Shown one piece after another: positions 15,459-26,563 of a DNA stretch of 64,000 nucleotides. Each line of letters begins with the position of its first letter. The first letter of the stretch is position 1. The stretch spans positions 1-64,000 of the forward strand of contig JAUNOC010000004.1 of NCBI GenBank assembly GCA_030531205.1, written 5' to 3'. The stretch comes from Phascolarctobacterium sp. Its GTDB lineage: Bacteria; Bacillota; Negativicutes; Acidaminococcales; Acidaminococcaceae. A model generated the notes under the pieces. The model was not told the origin of the DNA. It made no database searches and saw nothing but the letters and a program-made list of their open reading frames with translations. A program made the position numbers and the translations under genes.

Positions 15459-16364
15459 TTGGATTACCAAAAGATTTTTGGAGATTTGCCGGGGGTTCTT
15501 TTCAACGAGCCCATGTCAAGGCATACCACCTTTCGCATTGGCGGCGGGGCACAGGTTTTCGCAACTCCCGCATCCGAGGGGGAACTGGAGGCACTTCTGC
15601 AAAAAGCAAAACTGCATAATCTTCCCGTAACAATTTTGGGTAATGCCAGTAATATTCTTGTCCGGGACGGGGGCATCCCCGGTCTGGTAATTGCCACAAC
15701 CAACCTGAAAAAGATAGAAATTCAAGGTACAACGGTTTTGGCAGGTGCCGGCAACAGCTTATATCAGGTGGCTTTGGCGGCGGCGGAAGCAGGACTTGGC
15801 GGACTGGAATTTGCTGCAGGTATTCCCGGCAGTATTGGCGGTGCGGCATTTATGAACGCAGGTGCTTATGACGGTTCTATGGAGCAAGTTGTTAAAGCGG
15901 TACGATTGCGGCAAGAGGACGGAAAGTATATTTCTCTTGTTGGGGACCAGTTGGGGTTCTGCTATCGCAAAAGTGCTTTGCAAAATAGTGGCATTATCAC
16001 AGCCGTACTTTTGCAATTACAAGCAGCAACCAAAGAGGCGGTAATGGCAAAAATTCAGGAACTGGCTCAAAAACGCAGCACTTCGCAACCCTTGAATATG
16101 CCGAGTGCAGGCAGTGTGTTCAAACATTTAGGTGACATTTATCCTGCCAAAGTTATTGATGAATTAGGACTAAAAGGATTGGCAGTGGGCGGTGCCCAAG
16201 TCAGTGAAAAACATGCAGGGTTTATTGTGAACAAGGGAAATGCCAAAGCCAGTGATGTGCTGGAATTGGTGGAGATAGTTAAAACCAAAGTCAAGGAAGA
16301 AAGAAACTTGGAATTGAAAATGGAAATAGTTGTTTTAGGTGAAGACAACAAGGAGGCAAAATGA
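15459..16364 (+). CDS. murB: UDP-N-acetylenolpyruvoylglucosamine reductase MurB
   Basis: FAD- and NADPH-dependent enzyme making UDP-MurNAc for peptidoglycan. The 301-residue protein matches type II Mur[11 protein letters not shown] (FAD domain), [18 protein letters not shown], and PSAGSVFK carrying the proton-donor serine. I chose TTG 15459, 6 nt after a GGAG, over the in-frame TTG at 15447, which would overlap ylbF. The stop overlaps the leuS start (ATGA), so the two are translationally coupled. Confidence 0.94.
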   Translation: MDYQKIFGDLPGVLFNEPMSRHTTFRIGGGAQVFATPASEGELEALLQKAKLHNLPVTILGNASNILVRDGGIPGLVIATTNLKKIEIQGTTVLAGAGNSLYQVALAAAEAGLGGLEFAAGIPGSIGGAAFMNAGAYDGSMEQVVKAVRLRQEDGKYISLVGDQLGFCYRKSALQNSGIITAVLLQLQAATKEAVMAKIQELAQKRSTSQPLNMPSAGSVFKHLGDIYPAKVIDELGLKGLAVGGAQVSEKHAGFIVNKGNAKASDVLELVEIVKTKVKEERNLELKMEIVVLGEDNKEAK

Positions 16365-18850
16365 TTTCGGAAAAGTACAATCCCCATGAGATAGAGGGGA
16401 AATGGCAAAAATATTGGGAAGAACATAAGACCTACAAGGTGACTGAGGATGCTAAGCGTCCCAAGTCCTATGTGTTGGAAATGTTCCCTTATCCAAGCGG
16501 CAACCTGCATATGGGACATGTGCGTAACTATTCCATCGGTGATGTGATTGCCCGTTACCGCACCATGCAGGGATTTAATGTTTTGCATCCTATTGGCTGG
16601 GATTCTTTTGGTATGCCGGCGGAGAATGCGGCAATTAAGAATAACATTCCTCCGAAAAAATGGACTTTGGAAAACATTGCCAATATGACCAAACAGCAAA
16701 AGGCGTTGGGACTTTCCTATGATTGGGACAGGGAAGTTACAACCTGCAAGGAAGATTACTACAAATGGACACAATGGTTCTTTGAACTTTTCTATAAGCG
16801 TGGTTTGGCGGTCAAGAAAAAATCTGCGGTGAACTGGTGCAGCCATTGTAACACGGTGCTTGCCAATGAGCAGGTTATTGACGGCAAATGCTGGCGTTGT
16901 GACAACACGGTGGAAAAGAAGGACTTGGAGCAATGGTTCTTCAAAATCACGGATTATGCTGATGAACTTTTGAAAGATTTAGATTTGCTTGGCGGTTGGC
17001 CGGAGCGGGTTCGTGTTATGCAGAATAACTGGATTGGCCGCAGTGAGGGCTTGGAACTTACTTTTGAAATCCCCGAATTACACGACACGGTAACGGTTTA
17101 TACCACCCGTCCTGATACGGCTTTCGGTATTACTTTTTTGGTCTTGGCGGCAGAACATCCTTTAGTGGAAAAAATTTGTGAAAACAATCCCAGGGCGGAT
17201 GAGATTCGAGCGTTCTGCAAGAGAGTCCGCAATCAGTCGGATATTGAGCGTACCAGCAGTGAGTCCGAAAAAGAAGGTATCTTCACCGGTTACCATGTAA
17301 TCAATCCTTTCAACGGACAGAAAGCAGAACTGTGGATTACCAACTATGTACTTTATGACTACGGTACTGGAGCTGTAATGGGCGTACCCAGCGGTGACCA
17401 GCGTGACTGGATGTTTGCCGAAAAATACGGCTTGGACATTATTCCCGTAGTCAGCCCGAAAGATAAAATTTTGACCCGTGAGGAAATGACCTGTGCCTAT
17501 GAAGATAAGGATGGTCAGGTAATCAATTCCGGCAAGTTCAGCGGTATGGAAATGCACGCCGCTATGGCCGCTATCAGTGATGAGGCGGTTGCCAAAGGGT
17601 TTGGCAAAAAGAGAGTTAATTTCCGTTTGCGTGATTGGCTTATCAGCCGTCAAAGGTATTGGGGCGCTCCCATTCCTGTGGTTTATTGCCCTAAGTGTGG
17701 CGAGGTGTTGGTGCCGGAGGAAGAATTGCCTGTTCGTTTGCCGGAGGATGTTTCCTTTGCGGCGGGGAACAAATCTCCCCTTGCAACCAGTGAATCTTTT
17801 GTTCATTGCAAATGCCCAAAATGTGGTGGGGATGCAACCCGTGAAACAGACACAATGGACACCTTCCTGTGCAGCAGTTGGTACTATTTGCGTTATACGG
17901 ATGCTCATAATGACAAGATGGCTTTTGCTAAGGAGAAGAATGCTTACTGGGGGCCTGTTGACCAATATATTGGCGGTATTGAACATGCAATTTTACATTT
18001 ACTTTACAGCCGTTTCTTCTTGAAAGTTTTGCGTGATGCAGGATTGGTAGATTATGACGAACCATTTACCAACCTTTTGACGCAAGGTATGGTTATTAAA
18101 AATGGTGCCAAGATGTCTAAATCATTGGGCAATGTGGTGAGCCCGGAAGAAATTGTAGGTAAATATGGTGCGGATACCGCCCGCCTGTTCATTCTTTTTG
18201 CTGCTCCGCCGGAGCGTGAACTGGACTGGAGCGATAAAGGCGTGGAAGGTTCTTACCGTTTCCTGAATCGTGTATGGCGTATTGTGGCGGCATATCAGGA
18301 TGTGTTGGCAAAGAAAATTACGAAATATGATGTTAATAATTTGTCTGATGAAGACAAGGAATTACGCCGCATTCTCCATAGCAGCATTAAAAAAGTAACG
18401 GTGGATGTGGGTGAAAGATTTAACTTTAATACTGGTATTTCCACTCTGATGGAATTGGTGAACGCTCTTTATCTTTACAAAGAAAAAGTTCAAACACCAA
18501 ATGCAGGGCTTGTTTATGAAACAATTAAGGACTTACTCTTGATGCTTGCGCCCTTTGTGCCGCATATTACAGAAGAATTGTGGCAGGAAGTGATTGATTC
18601 CGCCAGCAGTGTACATAACCAAAGTTGGCCTCAATACGATGAAACCGCCACCAAAGTGGACAGTGTGGAAATTGTATTGCAGGTGAACGGCAAAGTTCGT
18701 GGACGCTTAGTAGTGCCTGCGGATGCCAACAAGGAGGATTTGGAAAAGATTGCCTTGAATGATGCCAATGTACAAAAACATATTGGTGGGGCTAAGGTTA
18801 TGAAAGTTATTGCTGTTCCCGGACGACTTGTAAATATTGTTGCAAAATAA
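16361..18850 (+). CDS. leuS: Leucyl-tRNA synthetase
   Basis: Charges tRNA-Leu with leucine. The 829-residue class I synthetase has the HIGH-type motif HMGH at 50-53, a zinc-ribbon-like segment ([21 protein letters not shown]), an editing domain (about 225-415; TTRPDTAFG) and KMSKS at 584-588. Length is normal for the family. No T-box leader is possible, because the start overlaps murB by 4 nt. The secG promoter lies over its last codons. Confidence 0.98.
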   Translation: MISEKYNPHEIEGKWQKYWEEHKTYKVTEDAKRPKSYVLEMFPYPSGNLHMGHVRNYSIGDVIARYRTMQGFNVLHPIGWDSFGMPAENAAIKNNIPPKKWTLENIANMTKQQKALGLSYDWDREVTTCKEDYYKWTQWFFELFYKRGLAVKKKSAVNWCSHCNTVLANEQVIDGKCWRCDNTVEKKDLEQWFFKITDYADELLKDLDLLGGWPERVRVMQNNWIGRSEGLELTFEIPELHDTVTVYTTRPDTAFGITFLVLAAEHPLVEKICENNPRADEIRAFCKRVRNQSDIERTSSESEKEGIFTGYHVINPFNGQKAELWITNYVLYDYGTGAVMGVPSGDQRDWMFAEKYGLDIIPVVSPKDKILTREEMTCAYEDKDGQVINSGKFSGMEMHAAMAAISDEAVAKGFGKKRVNFRLRDWLISRQRYWGAPIPVVYCPKCGEVLVPEEELPVRLPEDVSFAAGNKSPLATSESFVHCKCPKCGGDATRETDTMDTFLCSSWYYLRYTDAHNDKMAFAKEKNAYWGPVDQYIGGIEHAILHLLYSRFFLKVLRDAGLVDYDEPFTNLLTQGMVIKNGAKMSKSLGNVVSPEEIVGKYGADTARLFILFAAPPERELDWSDKGVEGSYRFLNRVWRIVAAYQDVLAKKITKYDVNNLSDEDKELRRILHSSIKKVTVDVGERFNFNTGISTLMELVNALYLYKEKVQTPNAGLVYETIKDLLLMLAPFVPHITEELWQEVIDSASSVHNQSWPQYDETATKVDSVEIVLQVNGKVRGRLVVPADANKEDLEKIALNDANVQKHIGGAKVMKVIAVPGRLVNIVAK

Positions 18851-18868
18851 ATAAATTTGTTATATAAT
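18840..18868 (+). promoter_or_regulatory. Promoter of secG
   Basis: TTGCAA at 18840-18845, a 17-bp spacer and TATAAT at 18863-18868. The -35 box overlaps the leuS stop. Confidence 0.7.
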
Positions 18869-18916
18869 ATTTCTTCGTGTTGATAAAGAAAGATTTACAT
18901 TAAAAGGTGGGTAAAC

Positions 18917-19144
18917 ATGCTGGAAAATATTTTAATGATAATTGATTCAATCCTCAGCGTGGCAATTATTATTGTGGTTCTTATGCAGTCAGGCAAAGCC
19001 GGTGTGGGTAGTGCTTTTGGCGGCAGTGAGGGTTCCTTTATGGGTAAGGGTAATGATTTGGACACTATACTCAGCAAGGCAACCTTGGTTTTAGGTATCC
19101 TTTTTGCTTTAGTCACTTTGATTTTGGCAAAATTGAATATGTAA
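18917..19144 (+). CDS. secG: Preprotein translocase subunit SecG
   Basis: A 75-residue inner-membrane protein with two hydrophobic segments (about 5-24 and 54-72). Between them is the SecG loop VVLMQSGKAGVGSAFGGSEGSF. It assists SecYEG export. GGTGGG precedes ATG 18917. The membrane pyrophosphatase gene follows 29 nt later. Confidence 0.95.
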   Translation: MLENILMIIDSILSVAIIIVVLMQSGKAGVGSAFGGSEGSFMGKGNDLDTILSKATLVLGILFALVTLILAKLNM

Positions 19145-19173
19145 TTTTTATAAAAGAAAAGGGGTAAGAAAAA

Positions 19174-21189
19174 GTGGACTGTTATTTAATGGTTTCCTTG
19201 GCAGTAGGTGTTATTGCCTTGGCAGTCGCTGCAATGCTCAGCAGCGCTATCGGCAAGGCAGATGCCGGAAATGACCGGATGAAAGAAATCTCCGGCTATA
19301 TTCATGAAGGAGCAATGGCTTTCCTGTATCGTGAATATAAATATCTTTCTGTATTCATTGTGGTTGTAGCAATTATTATTGCTATGTTCTTAAGCCCGTT
19401 GACAGCAATTTGCTTCGTTGGCGGTGCAGTATTCAGTATTTTGGCTGGCTATTTTGGTATGATTGTTGCTACCAAAGCAAATGTTCGTACTGCAGCAGCG
19501 GCTCAACATGGTATGCCTCAAGCATTGAAAATTGCCTTCAGTGGCGGTGCAGTTATGGGACTTTGCGTAGTTGGTTTGGGTATTGCCGGCGTGTCTTTGG
19601 CTTATGCGGCTTTCGGTGATGTTAAGATCGTTACCGGCTTCGGCTTGGGCGCAAGTTCCATTGCTTTGTTTGCCCGTGTAGGCGGTGGTATTTATACCAA
19701 AGCGGCTGACGTAGGCGCTGACCTGGTAGGTAAGGTTGAAGCTGGCATCCCTGAGGATGACCCCCGTAACCCTGCTACCATTGCGGATAATGTTGGTGAT
19801 AACGTAGGTGACGTTGCAGGTATGGGTGCTGACTTGTTTGAATCCTATGTAGGTGCAATCATTTCCGCTATTACCTTGGGTGCAGTTGCTTATCCTGGTG
19901 GGAAAGGCGTAGAATTTGTATTCTCCTTGTCCTTCATTGGTATTATTGCATCCATTATCGGTATTATGTTTGCCCGTAATAGCAAGAGCAACAATCCGCA
20001 AGCGGCTTTGAACAACGGTACTTATGTTGGCGGTGCCATTACCGTTATAGCAGCGTATTTCCTCAGTACCAAAGTATTGGGTGGTGTAGCACCCTTTATG
20101 AGTATTGCTGCCGGCTTGATTGTTGGCTTGGCAATCGGCAAAGTTACTGAAATTTATACCAGTGCTGATTATGCATCTGTTAAAAAGATTGCGGACAGTA
20201 GTGAAACCGGTCACGCAACCGTTATTATCAGCGGCTTGGCAGTTGGTATGTATTCCACATTTATTCCTATGGTATTGATTTGTGTAGGTGTATTGATTTC
20301 TTTCTTCTGCATGGGCGGTTTGAAAGATCCGAATATGGGACTTTATGGCATCGCTTTGGCAGCAGTAGGTATGCTTTCTACCACCGGTTTGACCGTTGCA
20401 GTTGATGCTTACGGTCCTATTTCCGATAACGCCGGCGGTATTGCAGAAATGAGTGAATTGCCTGAAAGTGTTCGTGAAATTACCGATACATTGGACTCCG
20501 TTGGTAACACCACTGCCGCTATCGGCAAGGGCTTCGCTATCGGTTCCGCAGCTTTGACCGCATTGGCATTGTTCAGTGCTTATGCTCATGTTGTTAAACT
20601 GAACAACATTGACCTGTTGAATCCTGTAACCTTGATTGGTTTGTTCATTGGAGCAACCCTTCCTTTCCTGTTTGGTGCAATGACTATGGAATCCGTAGGC
20701 AAGGCAGCATATCAAATGGTAGAAGAAGTACGTCGTCAATTCCGTGAAATCCCCGGCCTGATGGAAGGAAAAGCTAAAGCTGAATATGGCAAGTGCGTTG
20801 AAATTTCTACCGCTGCTGCTTTGCACGAAATGGTATTGCCCGGTGTTATGGCTATCATTGCTCCGTTGGTAATGGGTTTTGCCTTCGGTACTGAAGCGTT
20901 GGGCGGTATGATTGCCGGCGCTTTGGCATCCGGCGTGTTGGTAGCTATTCTGATGGCTAACGCAGGCGGTGCTTGGGATAACGCTAAGAAATACATTGAA
21001 TCCGGTGTACATGGCGGCAAAGGCAGTAACTGCCACAAAGCAGCAGTAACCGGCGACACCGTTGGTGACCCCTTCAAAGATACTTCCGGACCTGCTATGA
21101 ACATTTTGATCAAATTGATGACCATTGTGTCCTTGGTATTCGCTCCGGTAATTGCTGCCTACGGCGGAATTATTACTAAGATGTTCTAA
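19174..21189 (+). CDS. hppA: Membrane-bound ion-translocating pyrophosphatase
   Basis: Integral membrane enzyme of 671 residues with about 16 membrane segments; it couples pyrophosphate hydrolysis to H+ or Na+ export. Substrate-binding signatures are intact: [22 protein letters not shown] (about 195-216) and the C-terminal [20 protein letters not shown]. At 444-453 it reads [10 protein letters not shown]; the alanine where potassium-independent enzymes have lysine marks it as potassium-dependent. Whether it moves Na+ or H+ cannot be decided from what I can see. GTG start at 19174 after AAGGGG. A perfect terminator follows. Confidence 0.96.
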   Translation: MDCYLMVSLAVGVIALAVAAMLSSAIGKADAGNDRMKEISGYIHEGAMAFLYREYKYLSVFIVVVAIIIAMFLSPLTAICFVGGAVFSILAGYFGMIVATKANVRTAAAAQHGMPQALKIAFSGGAVMGLCVVGLGIAGVSLAYAAFGDVKIVTGFGLGASSIALFARVGGGIYTKAADVGADLVGKVEAGIPEDDPRNPATIADNVGDNVGDVAGMGADLFESYVGAIISAITLGAVAYPGGKGVEFVFSLSFIGIIASIIGIMFARNSKSNNPQAALNNGTYVGGAITVIAAYFLSTKVLGGVAPFMSIAAGLIVGLAIGKVTEIYTSADYASVKKIADSSETGHATVIISGLAVGMYSTFIPMVLICVGVLISFFCMGGLKDPNMGLYGIALAAVGMLSTTGLTVAVDAYGPISDNAGGIAEMSELPESVREITDTLDSVGNTTAAIGKGFAIGSAALTALALFSAYAHVVKLNNIDLLNPVTLIGLFIGATLPFLFGAMTMESVGKAAYQMVEEVRRQFREIPGLMEGKAKAEYGKCVEISTAAALHEMVLPGVMAIIAPLVMGFAFGTEALGGMIAGALASGVLVAILMANAGGAWDNAKKYIESGVHGGKGSNCHKAAVTGDTVGDPFKDTSGPAMNILIKLMTIVSLVFAPVIAAYGGIITKMF

Positions 21190-21200
21190 TTTCAATAATA

Positions 21201-21240
21201 AAAAACTCTCTGTGCTAAAAGCACAGAGAGTTTTTTATTT
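21201..21240 (+). terminator. Terminator of hppA
   Basis: A perfect 15-bp stem (21201-21215 with 21221-21235), loop TAAAA, followed by T-rich sequence. Confidence 0.95.
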
Positions 21241-21300
21241 AGGTATCAGGTGTCAGGTTATAGATTTTAGGGAAGTTTGCATTAAACGAATTTTTTTAAT

Positions 21301-21323
21301 CTAATCATAGGAACATATTACCA
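21301..21323 (-). repeat. R1 dispersed repeat, minus orientation
   Basis: Reverse complement reads TGGTAATATGTTCCTATGATTA. Its outer flank, (GTAATGAGTAATT)-like on the minus strand, matches the flanks of other copies. Confidence 0.75.
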
Positions 21324-21358
21324 TCATTTCTCATTACTCATTGCTAATTACTCATTAT

Positions 21359-21387
21359 AAAAAAATCCGCCGTGAGGCGGATTTTTT

Positions 21388-21390
<3 letters not shown>
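21359..21390 (-). terminator. Terminator of the aldolase gene
   Basis: AATCCGCC/GGCGGATT hairpin with GTGA loop, flanked by A and T runs on both sides. It overlaps the last codon of the minus-strand aldolase gene. Confidence 0.85.
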
Positions 21391-22338
<948 letters not shown>

Positions 22339-22375
22339 TTAAAATAAACAAAGAGCAAAGAACAAAGAGCAAATG

Positions 22376-22399
22376 TGGTGGATAGTTCCTGTGATTATA
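22376..22399 (+). repeat. R1 dispersed repeat upstream of fba
   Basis: TGGTGGATAGTTCCTGTGATTATA-type copy. Read on the minus strand it starts with TATAAT and points at fba. Confidence 0.75.
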
Positions 22400-22470
22400 A
22401 TTGGGAATTTTCGCAAAGCGAAAATTGTCCATATTTGTTCTTTGACATTTGATAAATTGTTCTTTAAATA

Positions 22471-23097
22471 TTATAGCATATCTTTAGGTAAAATTCTTGT
22501 TATTTCTATAATTTGTTCCCCAACAGGGTGACGGAACTTTAATCTGTAGCAATGTAACAAATGTCGTCCCTGTGGGGCTGGCTTGCCGTAAAGACCGTCT
22601 CCAACAACGGGACAACCGATATGGGCAAGGTGGACTCTGATTTGATGGGTGCGGCCTGTGTGAAGTTTTAATTTTATCAACGGATGTTTTTCGTCTTGTA
22701 TAACTTGATATTCCGTAATTGCCTCTTTACCATTTGGGTCAACACAACGCTCAATTATGCTACCTGCTTTACGGGCAATGGGTGCGTTGATAATTCCTGA
22801 TTTTTCCGAAGGCATACATTCGGTTATCGCCAAATATTCTTTTTCAAACAGTCCTTTATCCAACCAGGCCTGCACAATGCCTTCTTTGGCAAAGACAACT
22901 AAACCGGAAGTGAATCTGTCCAAACGGGAAACAGGATGTACTGTGGCCTGTTCGCCTTTTAGGGCATAATATGCTTTTACCCAATCATAGAGAGTATTGC
23001 CTGCTTCTTTTACGGTGGGGTGAACTAAAATGCCGGCAGGTTTATCTATGATTAGCAGAAAATCATCTTCGTAAGCAATCAAAGGTAATAAATTCAT
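22471..23097 (-). CDS. RluA-family 23S rRNA/tRNA pseudouridine synthase (no S4 domain)
   Basis: A 208-residue pseudouridine synthase. The catalytic aspartate is D60 in SRLDRFTSGL, followed by KEYLAI and the RTHQIRVHLAHIGCPVVGD motif. It lacks an N-terminal S4 domain, as in RluA/RluC-short and TruC-like members, so the target RNA cannot be named. The start codon lies 9 nt after a minus-strand TGTTATAAT, giving an almost leaderless transcript with no Shine-Dalgarno site. A second RluA-type enzyme, with S4, is at 36444-37373. Confidence 0.9.
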   Translation of the reverse strand: MNLLPLIAYEDDFLLIIDKPAGILVHPTVKEAGNTLYDWVKAYYALKGEQATVHPVSRLDRFTSGLVVFAKEGIVQAWLDKGLFEKEYLAITECMPSEKSGIINAPIARKAGSIIERCVDPNGKEAITEYQVIQDEKHPLIKLKLHTGRTHQIRVHLAHIGCPVVGDGLYGKPAPQGRHLLHCYRLKFRHPVGEQIIEITRILPKDML

Positions 23098-23106
23098 AAT
23101 AAAAAT

Positions 23107-23115
23107 ATTATAACA
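23107..23115 (-). promoter_or_regulatory. Extended -10 promoter of the pseudouridine synthase gene
   Basis: Minus-strand TGTTATAAT. It ends 9 nt before the start codon at 23097. Confidence 0.6.
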
Positions 23116-23128
23116 TATAAACCTATAA

Positions 23129-23157
23129 TTGACGATAAATTAAAATAATGCTAAAAT
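23129..23157 (+). promoter_or_regulatory. Promoter of the corrinoid ABC transporter/cob genes
   Basis: TTGACG at 23129-23134, a 17-bp spacer and TAAAAT at 23152-23157 preceded by TGC. The start codon at 23168 follows 10 nt after the -10 box, so the leader is about 4 nt. Confidence 0.7.
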
Positions 23158-23167
23158 ACATTTACTT

Positions 23168-24148
23168 ATGTCAAGAAATTTGTTACGGACAACTGTATTA
23201 TTGGCCTTTGTCCTGCTTTTAGTGCTAGGCTTTGTGATTTCTGTTTCCTGTGGCTCCACAGATTTAGCGCTGGAACAGGTTTTGGGCGCTTTGGTGAAAC
23301 CAGGTAACGATTCCGCCAGTTTGATTGTGTGGAATTTGCGTTTGCCCAGAACGATTTTGGCCGCTCTGGTGGGGACAAATTTGGCTTTAAGCGGAGCAAT
23401 TTTGCAGGGAATTATGCATAATCCTTTGGCTGACCCAAATATTATTGGTGTGTCCAGTGGTGCGGGTCTGGCCGGGATTATTATTTTGATTTTGTGCCCT
23501 GCTTATGAATATTTGATTACGCCTGTAAGTTTTCTTGGTGCTTTGTTCGCTTGTTTTTTAATCTATGTTTTGGCATGGAAGGATGGGGTAAAGCCCGTGC
23601 GTGTCATTTTGGCGGGCGTAGCTGTGAGTGCATTTCTAGGCAGTATTATTACGAGTGTTATGATTTTCTATAGTGACAGGGTACATGGGGCTTTGATGTG
23701 GATGATTGGTGGACTTTCCGCCCGGGGCTGGACTCATGTTCCTTTGGTATTGCCATATACTGTTGTGGGGCTGCTGTGTATGTATTTTGCTGCCCGTTAC
23801 TTGAATGTTTTGCAGTTGGGGGATGAAATGGCCCGTGGCTTGGGCGTTAATGTGGAAAAGACACGTCTTTTACTTACTCTTTTAGCGGCATTATTGGCGG
23901 CCAGTGCGGTGAGTGCGGTGGGACTTTTGGGATTTGTTGGTTTAGTCGTTCCTCATATTGTACGTCTTTTGTTAGGCAGTGACTATCGGCTGCTTTTGCC
24001 GGGAACAGCATTGTTGGGTGCAGGAATTATTATGATTAGTGATACCTTTGCTCGTGTAATCCTCAGTCCTGTAGAACTGCCGGTGGGAATTATTATGGCT
24101 TTCCTCGGCGCACCGTTCTTCCTTTATTTGTTGAGAAGAGAATCTTAA
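23168..24148 (+). CDS. FecCD/BtuC-family ABC transporter permease
   Basis: Inner-membrane permease of 326 residues with about nine or ten hydrophobic helices. It belongs to the FecCD family for siderophores and vitamin B12. Family landmarks are LRLPRTILAALVGTNLALSGAILQGIMHNPLADPNIIGVSSGAGL near the N-terminus and GLLGFVGLVVPHIVRLLLG about two thirds along. The neighbours (ATPase, cobU, cobT, cobS) and the BtuF-like lipoprotein at 33294 point to corrinoid uptake. It has no Shine-Dalgarno site. Confidence 0.9.
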   Translation: MSRNLLRTTVLLAFVLLLVLGFVISVSCGSTDLALEQVLGALVKPGNDSASLIVWNLRLPRTILAALVGTNLALSGAILQGIMHNPLADPNIIGVSSGAGLAGIIILILCPAYEYLITPVSFLGALFACFLIYVLAWKDGVKPVRVILAGVAVSAFLGSIITSVMIFYSDRVHGALMWMIGGLSARGWTHVPLVLPYTVVGLLCMYFAARYLNVLQLGDEMARGLGVNVEKTRLLLTLLAALLAASAVSAVGLLGFVGLVVPHIVRLLLGSDYRLLLPGTALLGAGIIMISDTFARVILSPVELPVGIIMAFLGAPFFLYLLRRES

Positions 24149-24149
24149 A

Positions 24150-24944
24150 ATGAGTATAATCAGCACAAAAAATCTTAAACTAAATATCGCTCATAAAGAA
24201 ATTTTGCACGGCCTGGATTTGGAAATTCCAGAAGGAAAGATTACAGTTATTCTTGGTCCCAATGGCTGTGGCAAGTCCACTACTTTGAAAGCATTATGCC
24301 GTTTGCTTAAATATTCAGGTTCTGTTCAATTTGCAGGGCGGGAAGTGGCGGATTTGGACGGGCATGAATTTGCCAAACGGGTGGCAATTCTTGCACAAAA
24401 TCCTTCTGCTCCCGATGACTTAACCGTGTTGGATTTGGTGAAAATGGGGCGCTTTCCTCATCGTAACAAGTGGGGCGGCGGCACTAAGGATGATGAAAAG
24501 ATTGTGGCTTGGGCTTTGGAACAAACCAATATGACCGCTATGCAGGAACGGGTATTAAGCACTCTTTCCGGCGGTGAGCGTCAGCGTGCCTGGATTGCCA
24601 TGGCTTTGGCACAAAAGCCGGAGGTGTTGTTCTTGGACGAACCCACCAGTTATTTGGATATTTGCCATCAGTTGGAAGTAATTAATCTTGTAAAAGATTT
24701 GAATAAAACCTTGGGACTGACTATTGTTATGGTTTTGCATGATATTACCCAGGCCTTGAGTTGTGGTGATAATTTTATAATTATTAAAGAGGGCTCTTTA
24801 GTGGCGGCAGGTGATGGCAGTATTGTGGACACCAATTTGTTGCGTCAGGTATTTAAAGTGGATGTGGATGAATTTAATTGCCGTAATGGGGAGCGGGCTT
24901 TGGTGCCTGTGCAATTAAGCAGTGAGGTGATGACAAATGGGTAA
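24150..24944 (+). CDS. ABC transporter ATP-binding protein, FecE/BtuD type
   Basis: A 264-residue ATPase partnering the preceding permease. Walker A GPNGCGKST is at 36-43, the signature LSGGERQRAW near 138, and Walker B VLFLDEPTSYLD follows. The C-terminal 45 residues are typical of the FecE branch. It starts 1 nt after the permease stop and overlaps cobU by 8 nt, which ties transport to cobinamide salvage. Confidence 0.92.
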   Translation: MSIISTKNLKLNIAHKEILHGLDLEIPEGKITVILGPNGCGKSTTLKALCRLLKYSGSVQFAGREVADLDGHEFAKRVAILAQNPSAPDDLTVLDLVKMGRFPHRNKWGGGTKDDEKIVAWALEQTNMTAMQERVLSTLSGGERQRAWIAMALAQKPEVLFLDEPTSYLDICHQLEVINLVKDLNKTLGLTIVMVLHDITQALSCGDNFIIIKEGSLVAAGDGSIVDTNLLRQVFKVDVDEFNCRNGERALVPVQLSSEVMTNG

Positions 24945-25500
24945 ATTAGTTTTGGTTACCGGCGGTGCAAGAAGCGGTAAAAGTACCTTTGCAGAAAAAT
25001 ATGTGTTACGGACATCGGAAAAATGTGATTATATTGCTACTGCAGAAATTCTTGATGAAGAAATGGCAGAACGGGTAAAACTGCACCAGAAAAGGCGTGC
25101 AAACGGGCATTGGGTGAATCACGAGGGATATTACGATGCAGAAAAAGTTTTTGAAAGTTTAGGCGAAGAAACTGGAGCGGTACTCTTTGATTGTTTAACT
25201 TTATATATGACTAATTACATGTATGGCAAAGGAGCCATTAAGGGAGATTTTGCTACCCGTACCAAATATGTTTTGGACAAAATTAAGGCGGTTTTGGACG
25301 CTGCTAAAAAATGTGGCAAGACAGTTGTATTTGTAACCAATGAGGTGGGTGCGGGTATTGTGCCAGACAATGTCATTTCCCGTGAGTACCGGGATTTGAA
25401 TGGTTGGGTTAATCAGTGTGTGGCAGAGCAATGCGATGAGGTGTATGTTTGCTATGCAGGAATTGCCGTGGACTTTAAGCGATTGGGAGAGCGAATTTAA
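24937..25500 (+). CDS. cobU: Adenosylcobinamide kinase / adenosylcobinamide-phosphate guanylyltransferase
   Basis: Bifunctional CobU of 187 residues: phosphorylates adenosylcobinamide and then forms adenosylcobinamide-GDP. The P-loop GGARSGKST is at 9-16, followed by YIATAEILDEEMAERVKLHQKRR, DCLTLYMTN, and FVTNEVGAGIVPDN near the C-terminus. The reading frame continues in register into cobT after a single stop codon, nine codons before the cobT ATG. Confidence 0.94.
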   Translation: MGKLVLVTGGARSGKSTFAEKYVLRTSEKCDYIATAEILDEEMAERVKLHQKRRANGHWVNHEGYYDAEKVFESLGEETGAVLFDCLTLYMTNYMYGKGAIKGDFATRTKYVLDKIKAVLDAAKKCGKTVVFVTNEVGAGIVPDNVISREYRDLNGWVNQCVAEQCDEVYVCYAGIAVDFKRLGERI

Positions 25501-25527
25501 TCGGGGAAAAAATTTTACAAATTAATT

Positions 25528-26403
25528 ATGTATAACATTTATAATTTACCATTCAATTTCAAATCAGCAGTACTTTTGATGTGTGGGGATCACGGAATTG
25601 CCAAGCATGGGGTTAGTGCATTCTCACAGGATGTAACTTTGCAAATGATGGTTGGTTACAGCAAGGGAGTGGCTGCTGCTAATGTTATGGCACGGCACGC
25701 CGGTGCAGATGTTTTTGTAACAGATGTGGGAACTGTTTTTGCTACGGACACATTATCTAATGTGCGACAGGAAAAAGTCGCAAAGGGTACTGCAGATTTT
25801 ACAAAAGGTCCAGCGATGAGTGAAAAGGATGTGCGTGCAGCAATGGCAGTGGGTATGGCGGTTGTGAATGATTGCATTGACAAGGGATATAATCTTTTTG
25901 TTACTGCGGAAATGGGAATTGGTAACACTACCAGCAGTGCCGCTCTTATTAGTGCTATGCTTGGTTTGCCGGCAAGAGAAACTGTCGGACGGGGTAGTGG
26001 TATTAATGATGCCCGTTTAAAAAAGAAATTACAGGTAGTACAGGATGGACTGAAAATAAATCAACCGCAACAGGGCGATGGGTTAGATTGTTTAATGAAA
26101 TTGGGTGGCTTGGAACATGCCGCTTTGGCCGGTGCAATGCTAAACGCAGCAACACATAAATTACCGGTGGTGTTGGATGGTGTTAATGCTACGGCGGCGG
26201 CTCTTTGTGCCTGGGGCATGAATAAAAAAGTTACGGACTATTTAATTCCCAGTCATGCGAGTGCGGAACCTGGACATAAAGAGTCCTTGCAGGCAATGGG
26301 CTTAAAACCTATTTTAGATGCCGGTATGCATTTGGGGGAAGGTACGGGAGCGTGTCTTTTAGTGCCAATCTTAAGATTGGCACTAAAAGAAGTTGTAAGT
26401 TAA
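25528..26403 (+). CDS. cobT: CobT catalytic core (N- and C-terminally short)
   Basis: Nicotinate-nucleotide:dimethylbenzimidazole phosphoribosyltransferase, which makes alpha-ribazole phosphate. The 291-residue protein has MCGDHGIAKHGVSAF, the GIGNTTSSAAL loop, and MHLGEGTGACL with the presumed catalytic glutamate. Usual CobT proteins are about 350 residues. The first 55 or so residues (the LxKPxGSLGxLE segment) and the last MATFxEAGV segment are absent. Both appear in the protein at 27297-27944. There is no good ribosome-binding site, and the frame is open back to the cobU stop without a better start. The large-domain active site looks intact. Confidence 0.85.
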   Translation: MYNIYNLPFNFKSAVLLMCGDHGIAKHGVSAFSQDVTLQMMVGYSKGVAAANVMARHAGADVFVTDVGTVFATDTLSNVRQEKVAKGTADFTKGPAMSEKDVRAAMAVGMAVVNDCIDKGYNLFVTAEMGIGNTTSSAALISAMLGLPARETVGRGSGINDARLKKKLQVVQDGLKINQPQQGDGLDCLMKLGGLEHAALAGAMLNAATHKLPVVLDGVNATAAALCAWGMNKKVTDYLIPSHASAEPGHKESLQAMGLKPILDAGMHLGEGTGACLLVPILRLALKEVVS

Positions 26404-26423
26404 AAGTTATAAGTTATAAATTG

Positions 26424-26447
26424 TCGTAAGATGTTCCTGTGATTATA
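26424..26447 (+). repeat. R1 dispersed repeat between cobT and cobS (1)
   Basis: TCGTAAGATGTTCCTGTGAT plus TATA. TTCCTG can pair with CAGGAA just downstream. Preceded by an AAGTTATAAATT-type flank. Confidence 0.8.
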
Positions 26448-26504
26448 TCAGGAAAGTCGGCAGAGTGCGAACTCTTGACCTCTTAAGTTTTTAATTTTTA
26501 ATTG

Positions 26505-26526
26505 CTATAATGTTCCTGTGATTATA
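26505..26526 (+). repeat. R1 dispersed repeat upstream of cobS (2)
   Basis: CTATAATGTTCCTGTGATTA plus TA, 81 bp after the previous copy. Its left edge forms TGCTATAAT, an extended -10 promoter about 50 nt before cobS. Confidence 0.8.
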
Positions 26527-26563
26527 ATTCGGATATTGGGATAATGGGATTGGGGAGGAATTT

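Noticed and set aside
16300-16361. A possible T-box leader for leuS
   Set aside because: leuS overlaps murB by 4 nt, so there is no leader; no T-box sequence is seen.
17162-17986. A 274-codon minus-strand frame opposite leuS
   Set aside because: Shadow of the leucyl-tRNA synthetase gene without a ribosome-binding site or family resemblance.
19390-21195. A 601-codon open frame on the minus strand opposite the pyrophosphatase gene
   Set aside because: The plus-strand frame is an unmistakable membrane pyrophosphatase. The minus frame is rich in Asn, Gln, Thr, Cys and His, as expected from a shadow of a membrane protein, and has no motif.
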